Assembly (NCBI RefSeq): GCF_964204865.1
Contig: NC_135252.1
Coordinates: 10,685,383-10,749,382 of the forward strand
Length of the DNA: 64,000 bases
Direction of reading: 5' to 3'
Source: Styela clava
Taxonomy: Eukaryota; Chordata; Ascidiacea; Stolidobranchia; Styelidae
In this document: positions 1-11,551 of the stretch, piece after piece
Layout: the number at the start of each line of letters is the position of its first letter
Position numbering within the stretch: position 1 is the stretch's first letter
Notes under the pieces: generated by a model
Database searches by the model: none
What the model was told of the DNA's origin: nothing
The model's input: the letters and a program-made list of their open reading frames with translations, nothing else
Made by a program: the position numbers and the translations under genes

Positions 1-1363
1 GATGAAAAATATTCGAGGTCTTCGATGTAAAATTTCAAATTAGCGCCTGTCAAGTTTATCTTTGATTAGCATCGAAAAAAAATTTCTGAAGAGCTAGGTG
101 AAAAGGCTATCGTTCAGACATTTGTTACCAGCAAAATAGCGATTGGACATAGAAATAAGTGACTTGCTTTTTGTTAATAAATGAGTTTGATCTTATACAT
201 GTGAGTTTGTTGCTTAGTTTGATTATTTATTCAATGAAACAAACGTTTCTATCTTACTTGACTTTTAATTTATTTATTCTCATGTATAACGACATCTATA
301 ATATTTTTATCCCCCGAATTATTTTTGAAGTTAGGTATAAGGGGCGGCATTATCAGAAACTCGCCCCGGGCAGCAGAAAAGTTTGGCACGCCTGTGGTTT
401 CAGGATAAAAATATCGAGTGCATTCCATGTTCATCACCCTACAATCCCTATTTTGAGTACCCGGACTTACGTTTGTAACAATATATAGGATGGCGTAATT
501 ATAAATGTAACGTGGCCTAAATACATAATAATCTCTATAAATCTACGTTATATAAGTTTACTGAAGTTGAACAAGACTATTCCCGTTGTATAACTGTTCA
601 CCATTCATCTCATTATCTTTTAAAACGTAGTGACCACAATGACATACTACTACGGCGTAGCTCCACAACGTGAAATTTCAATGATAAAAACACAGCACTT
701 GGAAAATGTCATATATTCATAAGAAAGAAAACCATTTTTAACAATTACTTAGATTCTTGACAAAAAGAAATAGTGGCATATCATTTACTTTATAGAAACG
801 GTAGTCTGCTTTCTTCGACAAAAGCTGGTCCTGTGGTTAAAGAGAAAGGCCCCTTTTCACAACAACAAGAATATACCCCAATTCAATAAAACGACCCATA
901 GGTTCACATCGTGCCAATAATCGTTACTTAGAATTTCAACCCTCTATTGGCATTTCTGTTCATACGTCCCCGACATTGAGTATAATCGCTCCAAGTCTAA
1001 AAGGAAATGATGCGTGGGTTCGACAAGTGGTTTTCGTTAGTTCCTGTTCTTGTGCCTTTTCGGTTCCGCTAACAACCTAATTTACATACTAAATATTGAA
1101 TATTCAGCACGCAGTCTTGCCTGTGAGAGGTTTAGGATATATTATGTTATAAATAAAGTAATATACATTATTTCGTGTAATAAATAAAAAATGGTGCTCA
1201 GAATTTGTAATTTCACACAATAAACTGCTTCGGATTTGAATTTGGTATCGATATGGTTTTATTAATTTGCGTTTTGATCCTTGATATTGTCTTGATAAAA
1301 AAACTTTTACATATAATCAGATATAGCGTGTCGAACCAGAACGATTTAAGTTTAATCCTGGTT
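1..1363. other. No gene recognised; diverged segmental duplicate
   Basis: I see no exon chain or conserved protein. An ATG frame at 159-488 has no recognisable motif and looks like chance. The part from about 940 onward is recognisably similar to 33440-33655 and 36190-36550 (shared phrases such as 'acctaatttacatactaaat' and the AT-rich 'gttataaataaagtaa' stretch). The stretch near 630-660 matches 32285-32315. So this is one arm of an old duplication with the 33-39 kb region. Confidence 0.45.
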
Positions 1364-1838
1364 TTGTAACAAATTAACCAATAATTTGGATAATGGAAGT
1401 CAAATTCTATATAATAATTGACGTAATCGAAATATTGAAGAGATCTTTCTAGTCTTTCTCGTGTATGTGAAAATGGATATTTTCCCATGTCGGGTGACCC
1501 ATAAACAACCGAAATATTGAAGAGATCTTTCTAGATCATTCGAAATATTGAGTCTAGATCTTTCTCGTGTATGAGAAAATGGATATTTCCCATGTCAGGT
1601 AACCTATAAACAAGTGTAATTATTGTAAGAAGGGTACCGAACATTCTAGATATGAGCAAAAATTGCTCCGTGGGAAACGAGATTTTTGGATAATAAAGAA
1701 AGGTACCGTTTTTGGCGAGCGAGATGAAAAAGATGTTACCATTTAAATAAGACATTTGATCGTGGTTTGCCCGGCTTTTCTATTTCAATTCGTTCGATAC
1801 AACAATGCTGATTCATCACCGACTTGGTTTTCACGATT
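1364..1838 (+). repeat. 470-base direct repeat, copy 1
   Basis: This block recurs almost unchanged at 4118-4589 in the same orientation, 2.75 kb away. It begins at 'tgtaacaaattaaccaataa' and ends at 'ggttttcacgattg', after which the copies diverge. Inside it a smaller motif ('cgaaatattgaagagatctt') is itself repeated. A 74-codon minus-strand frame exists in both copies, but it has no motif and its conservation follows from the recent duplication. Confidence 0.8.
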
Positions 1839-2357
1839 GAATGACCGTGTTTTACATGAATAATCAGTGTAAGAACGGTCTCGAATAATCGAGAAAATTG
1901 TGTATCCCTTTAAATGCGATCTCAAACATTTCAAGCGATCGTCATCCTTATCGTCAAATATCAATAATTCTGATGATCGCTACGCTACTGTTATGAATAA
2001 TAACTTGAAATTATTCATCACCAGAAGTCGTCTCACTGATGACGCCGAATATCGAGATTATTATGGATTATACTTAACAACCGTAAGTAAGTCTTTATAT
2101 CTTATTACTTAGTATTGTTTTGTACGTTTTTTAATTTTGTCTTACTGTCATACTTATTGTAATTATGTACCTGTTATTGTTTTGGTGGTTTAATTTTGTT
2201 ATGGTAATTAATTAATGGATAGATTTCGTTATTACTAAAATGCCCTTGAAAGTAAATTCAGTGATTGAATGAGCTCCACGCTCGACTTAACAAAAATTAG
2301 ACGAAATACGTTATATTCTCCGAAAAAGCCCGAAGCTGGCATAACAAAACAAAAAAA

Positions 2358-2538
2358 AATGCGCTACTTCAACCCGACATGGGGCAAATATAGACCAACT
2401 AGGTTGCAAAATTGCATCAATGCGCTATTTCAGCTTGACATGGGGCAAATATAGACCAACTAGGTCGCAAAATTGCAACAATGCGCTATTTCAACCCGAC
2501 ATGGGTAAATACAGACCAACTAGGTCAAAAATTGTAAC
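2358..2538 (+). repeat. 3 x 60-base tandem repeat with open frame
   Basis: Three units of about 60 bases start at 'aatgcgcta' (2358, 2418 and 2479) and share 'gacatggg' and 'agaccaactaggt'. Because the period is a multiple of three, overlapping ATG frames stay open (2269-2454 and 2420-2617) and encode repeats around 'MRYF..TWGKYRPTR'. The third unit has lost a base or two. No function is evident; a coding origin is possible but not shown. Confidence 0.75.
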
Positions 2539-3350
2539 AATGCGCCCAGAGGCACCCATGAGGATGACCAAATGGGGTCTGAAGGATCTTTTTCAGATGA
2601 AAAAGTCAAGCTGGTAACGCGCAAACATTGACACGTAACAGAGAAAGAAGCTCAGTCGAGCAGCCAACTAGGCTTATGATTTGATCTAAACACCAAGAAA
2701 ATATTCAAGTGCCCAATTTCCACCAAATGAAGTGGCAATTTTTCGTCAATTCAACGTCTATTTTTCGCCAGTTTTTCGATTTATTTTTTCGTTGGTTTAC
2801 TGTGTCATACGTAATCAAGAAAATATTGCAGTACTAATTTTCCACCATTTTTATGTCTCATTCTCGCCATTTTTGTTCGACCGACTTTCAGTGTCTTATA
2901 TATTTTTGCCGTAGTTTTCTCGTAATTTTCAGTGTCTTATATATATATTCGCCTAATTTTTAATGTTTCATTCTTGCCCATTTTATTGCAGTGCCCACTT
3001 CCCCGCCACCGTAATTTCTCCATTTTTTGCCTATTTGTTGTTCAAAATACAGTCCGGTTAGTATAAACAAATTTTTCTCACAATCCCTCTAATTGCTCAC
3101 AACGCAACCTTCTGATCTGATCTAAATCTTTCTGCAGTTTATTGAATTTATGAGATTAATAGGAAATATCACGGTACCGATGTCTCAAAATTAATTTTAT
3201 TGTTGCATTCTTTTATTGGTTTTACAACGCTCGTCTATTTGTTGTATTTTTCAAATTTCATGACAAATTATTGTGTTTTACATCTAAATCTTCCCCCCCC
3301 CCATTGCAAATGGTGCAGACAATTAAATGTAGAATGAGTAGTAACAATAC

Positions 3351-3414
3351 TAGTTGCAATCACTGAAACGTAAAGACCTACCTAGTTGCAATCACTGAAA
3401 CGTAACGACCTACC
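3351..3414 (+). repeat. 2 x 32-base tandem repeat
   Basis: Two adjacent units of 'agttgcaatcactgaaacgt' plus a short tail, starting at 3352 and 3384, differing by one base in the tail. Confidence 0.75.
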
Positions 3415-4117
3415 AAAAAGCCTTATGTTTAATAAGGTTTAACACTGATAACGTAAACCTACAATACAGTCATATTGTAAGATTTTTTTTGTTTTTGGGA
3501 ATCAATAAACCATCTTTTCTTCATTTTTTAAAGTCATTATCGCCTAATTTATCTAATAGTAAATCGTACATTAAACAAGTGCTCACAATTTTGAAAGTCG
3601 TGTAGGTGTGAAGAAGGTATAATAATACCATTACTGTTTCACTGAATTGCACAATTCAAATGCCTTTCACAATACAAATGTCTCATCCTTATAATTTGAA
3701 AAGACCCCAAGTCAGAATCATAATAAATGGGGCTACAATGAGTTCTTAAGTTGTATGTTTTTAATTCTTGCATGTATAATTAGTGCTCAAATTTCATGTT
3801 TTTCTTCTTGTATATAAATCTTTCAATTGCCATTTTAAATAACCAAAATTAAGGAATTTGTCTTGTCGTTTCTGAGTCTTATGTCTTATTGATTAATTAC
3901 ACTCGACCATTTTTTCTTGCTCTTCGTAGTGGATGTTTTGCTCTTCATCCGACAGTTTTCAAACAAATTACTTTGACATTTCAAATTGCCATCTTCAAAA
4001 GTTACGAGATTTGATTAATGACATGATAATTTCGATTTCATTCTTATATTTCTACAATTATCGGTTAATTTTTAATATGTGCTTTTAAAATATTTCACTT
4101 GTGGTGCCAGGAATGTG

Positions 4118-4589
4118 TAACAAATTAACCAATAATTTGGATAATGGAAGTCAAATTCTATATAATAATTGACGTAATCGAAATATTGAAGAGATCTTTC
4201 TAGTCTTTCTCGTGTATGAGAAAATGGATATTTTCCCATGTCGGGTGACCCATAAACAACCGAAATATTGAAGAGATCTTTCTAGATCATTCGAAATATT
4301 GAGTCTAGATCTTTCTCGTGTATGAGAAAATGGATATTTCCCATGTCAGGTAACCTATAAACAAGTGTAATTATTGTAAGAAGGGTACCGAACATTCTAG
4401 ATATGAGCAAAAATTGCTCCGTGGGAAACGAGATTTTTGGATAAAAAAGAAAGGTACCGTTTTTGGCGAGCGAGATGAAAAAGATGTTACCATTTAAATA
4501 AGACATTTGATCGTGGTTTGCCCGTCTTTTCTATTTCAATTCGTTCGATACAACAATGCTGATTCATCACCGACTTGGTTTTCACGATT
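4118..4589 (+). repeat. 470-base direct repeat, copy 2
   Basis: Near-identical to 1364-1838, with only a handful of differences (for example a short deletion in the 'ggataa(t)aaagaaaggtacc' stretch). The right edge is sharp: both copies agree through 'ttttcacgattg' and then separate. Confidence 0.8.
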
Positions 4590-4789
4590 GTGAGTGTGTT
4601 TTATTGTAAGTAAATTTATTGTGATATATTATCCGTGGAAATAAAAATCTTTACAGGCAAATTGGTCAGATCCTTACTGTTATATAAAATTAACAGATAT
4701 CTCAATTTGAACACGTAACCTACTATATATTCTGTTTTTGGAGTCAGATACTTGTCTATTTCGCTTAATAAGAAAGCAAAGTCAGTCAG

Positions 4790-5990
4790 AAGTTACAGTT
4801 TATAGCCTTCTTTAGATAGAAGGTGACGAGCGCTCATATTGAATAGGGCAGATGAGACACGTGATTCAAAGAACTGACCTCGTCAGTGAGTAATAATGAA
4901 AAGAAAATGAATTGTCCGAGCTGCGTTAGAACTATTTGTTTTGTCTTGTAATAATTCACGAAAAACTCTAAAAAATATTTCTATCAAATTTTATTTTTAA
5001 ACACACTCTCAATTATTTCTCCATATTCAGTATACGTTACACTATGCGTAGGCGTAATAATCTAATTCTCCGTGCCTGGTTGCAGCGCAAAAGCTGCAAA
5101 CCACTTTCTCGTCGATTCATTTTTGGTGGTTTTGCGATATGCGATACAAAATTCCCAGTTTTAGTTTCTCGTGAACAGTCCAGAAAAGTCGGTTGCTATG
5201 CGAATGCCTTCATCTATATAGCATATGTTCCCAAACTGGGGTTACATTTCAACTTTTTAGTGGGCACACGAGATGGAGTATAACTATCAATTGATCTTAG
5301 CATAACTCCTATTCTGCTTTAAAATATTTAACACCTGATGTTAATGATTTTCAGACCTTAGTTTAGCAACAATTTCTGAGCTGTACTGAAAAAATATTTT
5401 CTTGTCCCTCTTGTCATACGTATTGTCGAATAGTCTCACTTTTTTGTAACAATTGAAAGTAAGCTTGATTGCTTGAAACTGATTATTACTTTCTATTTCC
5501 TTATTAGGCTACTTTATAAAATTTTGACAATATAATTGTTTGCTCGAGTTTCAGTTACGGTTTTTAGTACAACAAAAGTGATATATTGCATGGGCTGAAT
5601 TTCTTTATGGTATTTACATACAGGGGATTTCACAAAATTACAGTTAGCATCCGACGATCCGACGTTGGCTATTCAGTCAGGTGTAAACGTGCTCATTTTT
5701 GTGTTTGCTTTAGCATAAATTTGTCATAATTACTAAAGTATTATCTAAATTACAGTGACATTTATTTATCTGAATTGAACCGCATTAAAGTGTCAAGTAT
5801 TCTGAAAATAAATCGTACATGAAAATTGTGTAATGAAATAAAGTACGTGAAGTCTGGGTAATGAAACAAAACAGACAGGCTATACACATCGTTTTCTGTG
5901 TATGAACATTGGAGAAATTATCACAAAATCATATATGACCATGCATGACTAAAAACTGTTTTGGTAACTTGTATTTGTTTTTATAAAATT
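4790..5990 (+). repeat. Segmental duplicate paralogous to 36.57-38.83 kb
   Basis: From 'agccttctttagat' at about 4803 the sequence parallels 36580 onward, including 'aattgtccgagctgcgtta' and 'acgttacactatgcgtaggc'. A partial third copy of the middle lies at 8473-8790. In all three copies an ATG at the equivalent of 5044 opens a frame starting 'MRR' with 'AWLQ.KSCK'. The copy at 5044-5283 runs 79 codons; the other two stop earlier. I could not relate this frame to a known protein. Confidence 0.6.
5321..5650 (+). repeat. Inverted repeat arm, left
   Basis: This about 320-base arm is the reverse complement of 8167-8472, with high similarity including 'gtttcagttacggttttta' and 'catacaggggatttcacaaa'. 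The arms are separated by about 2.5 kb that contains the hAT-like element at 6488-7931. A related single arm is present near 38080-38455, followed there by the 5650-5985 interior in opposite orientation. Confidence 0.75.
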
Positions 5991-6479
5991 AGGTATTGTG
6001 GTTGACCCTTTTTTTCCGCTGTATACAATCGACTTTTTGTACCATTTTATAATATGTAATGACCAGTTAACCAAACGTACAAGGAACACCCCCAATATCT
6101 CTTTAAAAAGCTTATTTTCGCGTCTTCCTACTAAAACGCGCCCAAATGACGTAGGCGCAAACCGTTCGACCCTACGCCGGTAAGAAGAGAGAAATTTCAA
6201 AAAATTTTGAGAGAACGTTTCACACTCTTATCGCTTCGATGAACACGTGTTACAAAGAAACGAAATTCCAAGCGCTCTTCTGAAAGAGCGTTACGTCACC
6301 TTTGCAGAAAAACCAGACTCAGCTTCGCAAGCGAAGCGAAACGCGATATAATCAATGATATGTGAGAGCATGTCCACGATAGTTGTCTGGAATCTTTGTT
6401 TGTTTATTATGTGCGCGAAATTGTTTCCCGCTCGTTCAAATGACTTATTTTTGAAGTAATGACAAATACTTTCGTGTAT
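5651..6479. other. Intergenic, no gene recognised
   Basis: The first part (5650-5985) is found inverted at about 38470-38830. The rest contains overlapping short frames on both strands (5949-6200 and 5998-6183) that have no motif. Nothing further is supported. Confidence 0.4.
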
Positions 6480-6487
6480 CTCTAAGC

Positions 6488-7931
6488 CAGGGTCACCAAA
6501 CTTTTTTGACCGCGGGCCGGGTATGACTCAAATTGTGTTGAAACGGGCCGGATGAATATTTTTGTCAATGCAATATAATAAATTCACAAATGTTGGGAAT
6601 ATCGCAGAATATAGATCGAGAACATCCTAGGAAAAAAATTAACAAGATTTCTATATCTAGAAAATTATCCTGAGTCTAGCTGTTATCAAAACGTTGCCGT
6701 CATGAATTAGAAATGTTACAAATCCGCGGCAAAAAATGTACGCATCACGTCTGCTCGTAAATATATACTACTACGGTCTGCTAAGTACCGTTACGCCGAG
6801 TTGAAATACCTCTCATAAAAACGACTACCTGCTGTAGCTTGGAATTCTATGAAATTTTGACATAATTTAGATAAAATAAACAACTATTATCTGGTATTTG
6901 ATTTTTTTCATTAGCGCATAAATTTCCCAACATTCGACGCTTTTAAAAATTACGCTCCAGTTATACCTAGTGCAAATTAATGATATTGTCTATGGACACC
7001 AATAAAATGTATGTGGACGTGTGTATTTCTTTCCTAACTTGATACAATTTTTATGAAGTTCCTACAATCAGCACATCGTTAATTATTACCCACAATGAAC
7101 CACTGTCAAACTATCATGCACAACTCCAGCGTTTATTTGCGACGATCTTTCGGCGGTGTCAAAATTCTGAAATAGTCTCAATATACCATAGATGTGACGC
7201 ACAACGAAAGATTAGTGATTGATATGTGTTATTTTTCCATATTTAGTTCAGTTCTTATAAAAAAGGAATACAATCATTATGGAAAAAATTGGCCTGTCGG
7301 GCGGTACTAAAATTCCGATATCTCCGTTATTTCTTGACCGTTTATTATAAACTTGGTATTGTTTTCTATTTTTACTCAGATCTTTCCACTGGAGCAGTTA
7401 TTATTTAAATCGGATGAACTTCAATTTTTTTGTAACATACCTACATGAATATCCGCATTAAAACAGTACAAAAGTTAGTGTGGCGTTTGAAATTGGAGCA
7501 GTACGCGAGGGATCACAGTACTGCACAAAATGCACATTCGACGTTTATTTTAGCACAAAAAACAAACAGTTTCGTCGAAAGCACGCGCCACGAGTGTAGA
7601 AGTGTATCGCAGAAAACGTTACGTACTGGTAGCATTCAAAGTCGCAAAAACGAAGTTTTGTTTACAACCACGACTGAAAATTTGTCAGGGTGACGAAAGT
7701 GTCTGAGCGGACGCGGAAAGGCCTATTATTACGTCACTTTTTGCACCTTGCCGATTGGCCAATGTTACGAAAAAAACAAAGACGACAATGCTCGTGAAAA
7801 TCTCCCTTAGAAAGAAAAAAATTTAGCCATTTTTATGTGTTATTGCGGACCGGATAAAATGACGTCGCGGGCCGGATAAAATGACGTCGCGGGCCGGATC
7901 CGGCCCGCGGGCCGTAGTTTGGTGACCCCTG
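6488..7931. mobile_element. Non-autonomous hAT-like DNA transposon
   Basis: The element is 1444 bases long. It begins 'cagggtcaccaaac' and ends 'gtttggtgacccctg', which are inverted copies of each other with one extra base. It is flanked by a perfect 8-base duplication 'ctctaagc' (6480-6487 and 7932-7939). The terminal form CAGGG..CCCTG with an 8-base target duplication is the hAT signature. GC-rich 'gcgggccgg' motifs lie next to both ends, and the right end carries tandem copies of a 22-base unit containing 'ccggataaaatgacgtc' (about 7851-7898). No frame inside resembles a transposase, so it depends on enzyme from elsewhere. Confidence 0.9.
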
Positions 7932-7939
7932 CTCTAAGC

Positions 7940-8166
7940 TTTGAAATACCTACACAAATAAAATTCACTTAGTAGTAAAATAAAAAATTTACAAAAAAAA
8001 AATGTTGACAGATCAAGCACGGATCATAGTTGGATGCTCAAAATGATTTAGTTAGTGCGGAATACTTCACAAAACATGAACATACACGTGAAATAGTCCG
8101 AAAATAACTATTATGACCAAGGATGGTAGTACGAATATATTCGTCATACGGAACAAAAGAGTTGGT
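7940..8166. other. Short spacer between hAT-like element and inverted repeat arm
   Basis: About 230 AT-rich bases between the hAT-like element and the right inverted repeat arm, with no gene signal. Confidence 0.3.
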
Positions 8167-8472
8167 ATGCCAACTGTAATTTTGTGAAATCCCCTGTATG
8201 TAAATACCATAAAGGAATGCAGCCCATGCAATATATCACTTTTGTTGTACTAAAAACCGTAACTGAAACTCGAGCGAACAATTATATAATGATGGAATAG
8301 AAAGTACTAATCAATTTCAAGCAATCAAGCTTACTTTCAATTGTTACAAAAAAGTGAGACTATTCGATAATACGTAAAAAAAGAGGGACAAGGAAATATT
8401 TTTTTAGTACAGCTCAGAAATTGTTGCTAAACTAAAGTCTGAAAATCATTAACATCAGGTGTTAAATATTTT
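8167..8472 (-). repeat. Inverted repeat arm, right
   Basis: Reverse complement of 5321-5650. The outer end is 'catcaggtgttaaatatttt' and the inner end 'gccaactgtaattttgtgaa'. Immediately outside the arm (8473-8790) the sequence switches to a direct copy of the 4960-5300 segment, so the inverted pair sits inside duplicated DNA rather than at clean transposon ends. Confidence 0.75.
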
Positions 8473-8810
8473 AATTCACGGAAAACTCTAACCAATATTT
8501 TTATCAAATTTTAGTTTTAAACACACTCCCAATTATTTCTCTATATTCAGTATACGTTACACTATGCGTAGGCGTGTTAATCGAATGCTTCACGCCTGGT
8601 TGCAGCACAAAAGCTGCAAACCACATTCCCGTCGTTTCATTTTCGTTGTGGTTTGTGCTATACAACATTCTTAGTTTTAGTTCCTCGTAAACAATATACG
8701 GAGTTTATCTAGTCGAGTTGATTGAATTATTAGGTGGAGTAAAAGAATCAATTGATCTTTGCATAACCCATTTTCTGCTTTTATATAAGACGAAACAAAT
8801 ATGTGTAAAA

Positions 8811-9069
8811 CCAATGCTTTTTAGACGATAGAGAACGGACCGACGTATACAATTCTGTATTAGGATTTAAACAATAGTTTCTTGACCTGTAGTGCACACA
8901 CCACTTAGAACTTCGAGAACTGTTCCTATGCGATTCGAGAATGATGTTGTTATTCAAGCTTGGTTAAAATATATACAATGCCTTTAACGACAGAGCAAAG
9001 TGGAAACGACAGAAAAGTAATTAAGCTTCAACATGCTTTGACAGAGACACAGCAAATACTCATGTAATT
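8811..9069. repeat. Start of duplicated unit U1 (left part)
   Basis: Parallel to 22262-22505 and 39343-39590 ('gaccgacgtatacaattctg', 'ttcgagaatgatgttgttat'). It continues at 12260 after the 3.2-kb insertion. Unit U1 runs with insertions to about 22077 and carries gene P1 on the minus strand. Confidence 0.75.
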
Positions 9070-9222
9070 ACTTATCGATTTTAATCGGTAAGTATGTTGA
9101 TGGTATTTGTCTGTCTGTATGTCTGTTAGATGCACGCGATATCTCACGAAGGCGTGGTTGAACCTTGGAATCATATCTCGGACCAGGAGCCTATTGATTT
9201 TGGATGAATTATGTCGTATAAT

Positions 9223-11551
9223 AGACCTTATTCATTAAAAACCCATCCTACGCGCAAAAAATAAAAGTGATGTAAAAAATTTTTTTTTAACATTAGCTCT
9301 TATGGGAAATGTGATCACCAGAGCAGAAATTTGCATTTTTTGTAATTTTCTAGATATCTTTCATTGTATACGTGAGCAGTTTTGAGGATAGAATATTTTT
9401 TACATCTTTTTTGATATTTTTATCATGATAAACATGGCCAAGATTTCTGATAATCGTTCATTAAAATTTTAATGAGCGCGGTGTTTCCGATGACGTCATT
9501 CTCACTAGACCATGAAATTCTGCCAACGCGCCGTGCTCTGTGGAGTATGCGCTGCAAATGCGGCCCTAATGTCGCTTTGGGTCCGTGTCCGTCCGGTACT
9601 GGAAGCGTTTAACATTGACAATCTATAACCCGTACCATTTCTATCACGTTTGTTTACTGGTTTTACGCATTTATACCTGTACAGCTAGCAATCATTTACT
9701 GAAGGCATGCTGACGTGTTATTTAAACTACCGGTACCGTACCAAGGCTGCAAGAGGTGAAAACTAAATTATTTAGTAAATACTGAAATAGGCCTACGAAC
9801 AAAAATGTTGGCCATCTTGCCAATAGGCAGGACAAGTTGTACGGTACCGATATACAAAAAAGATGAATATCTCCAACCTATAATGGTACAATACCGGTCT
9901 CGTAACTAGGTTAAAAGACATGACTGAATACGAGAGGGAGATTTTGTCAACCAGAATACAAGCATTGAATCAATAAAAATCATATACAAAACACACAGTT
10001 ATTCGGTATAGACTGGGGAGCGATACGACCATCACAGCCAGTGCTTTTTTTTGTAGATTTCCACTTAGTGGACACTTAGCAAGTACGACAGTTAATTTAT
10101 AAAAAAAAATTGTAAATTAATAACAAATCAGTAGAAGTCAGCTCGGGTAGCCTATTCAAACATGTGATGATTGAAGTGAGAAAAAAATTTGAAGTCACGT
10201 TTAGGATATTACAACAATGAAAAAGGTACATTGGAATCAGTCAAGCTTCAAATGCTAAAAAAGAATATGAAATATGAAAAGAATATGCGAAATGAAGATT
10301 GAAGTTTCCATCTGAGACTTTGGAAGACGCTAAAACCTTATAGACTTGATAGTGTAGAAAGCCTTCTCACAATGCAGTAATAATGCGACATATATTTATA
10401 ATATCATTATACAGGCTTTAAGTTGAACTATATGTTTAATCAAAATATCTATCTTTGCTAATAAATGCTGAAAACCATTTATTTCAATCTGCTGAGTGAT
10501 TAGGGCCAGAAATTTGCTGTAGGGACCATCACCAGGGCTGGATTTACCAATAGGCTAGGCAGGCTGAAACCTAGAGCCTCGAAATTCGGTTTCAAAGTTT
10601 GTAATTCATTTGAAAACTTGAAAAGTTTGAACCCTACAAAAAGTATATATATATATCAAGTTTTTCAGAGTAGAAAATTCTGTATACAACAAGTTTCAAC
10701 CACATTGTAAACAACCATTATTGCGTCGTTTGCATCATTATAAGGGAAATTATTATTATGCCCATTCTGCTGGAAGTTTCTATGTTAAAGTATGGCTGTA
10801 GCGGTTGTTTGATCAAAGAAATTGAAATCAAAACTGCCTCAAGTAAATTATCATTCTTTCAATTAAGAATTTACACCCATGAATGGGGAGAATGAAAAGT
10901 TTAATGCTTTCATATTTTCAAATTTTAATCAATTAAATGTAGTGTTGTTTAGAGAGAAATTCTGAGCTCAAAAATATGAAGGGGCCTCTCATGGTCTAAA
11001 TCCAGCCCTGAACATCACCAATTTTGGGATAGGTACCGTACATGGTAGGTACCGTCAACATATGAACTGAGTTAGGCCATTGGATTTTGAAAGGTGTACC
11101 AGAAATGTACATGAAATTCATGAAATATATAACATCCAATTAAAACCAAAATAGGTCTTTCGTTGAACGCCAGTTGTTGTCCCGGTACCGGTATTCCAGT
11201 ATTCTGTTATCACAAGCAGTTGGAGCACATATCCCACAGAGCACGGCGCGTTGGCAGAATCTCATGGTCTAGTGAGAATGACGTCATCGGAAACACCGCG
11301 CTCATTAAAATTTTAATGAACGATTATTAAAAATCTTGACCATGTTTATCATAATAAAAATATCAAAAAAGATGTAAAAAATATTCTATCTTCAAAACTG
11401 CTCACGTATACAATGAAAGATATCTAGAAAATTACATAAAATGCAAATTTCTGCTCTGGTGATCACATTCCCCATAAGAGCTAATGTTAAAAAATATTTT
11501 TTTACATCACTTTTTTTTGCGCGTAGGATGGGTTTTTAATGAATAAGGTCT
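9223..11551. mobile_element. Long-TIR DNA element without transposase
   Basis: The 2329-base element has terminal inverted repeats of about 320 bases (9223-9543 and 11234-11551), starting 'agaccttattcattaaaaac' and very similar to each other. The flanking bases are 'at' on both sides, and related uninterrupted copies of the surrounding repeat read 'gtcgtataattagcg' (for example 45930), so the target duplication is at most about two bases. The interior has no frame longer than 60 codons and contains another transposon. The superfamily is uncertain. Confidence 0.75.
10533..11010. mobile_element. Nested hAT-like MITE
   Basis: The 478-base element begins 'cagggctggattta' and ends with its perfect reverse complement. 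The flanks are 'accatcac' (10525-10532) and 'aacatcac' (11011-11018), an 8-base target duplication with one mismatch. This is the hAT pattern. It lies inside the long-TIR element and carries no coding potential. Confidence 0.85.

Larger units (their letters stand above)
1839..4117. other. Intergenic, short tandem repeats, no gene recognised
   Basis: AT-rich sequence containing two small tandem arrays (listed separately) and a loose series of T-rich 'tttttcgcca' type repeats between about 2700 and 3050. No splice-consistent exon or protein motif was found on either strand. Confidence 0.4.

Noticed and set aside
159-488. 109-codon plus-strand frame at the window start
   Set aside because: It has no motif, no splice-consistent partner and an AT-driven hydrophobic composition. 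It lies in old duplicated DNA.
9100-9125. Regularly spaced GTCT repeats considered as a CRISPR-like array
   Set aside because: They are a simple microsatellite in the Helentron-like core, with no unique spacers.
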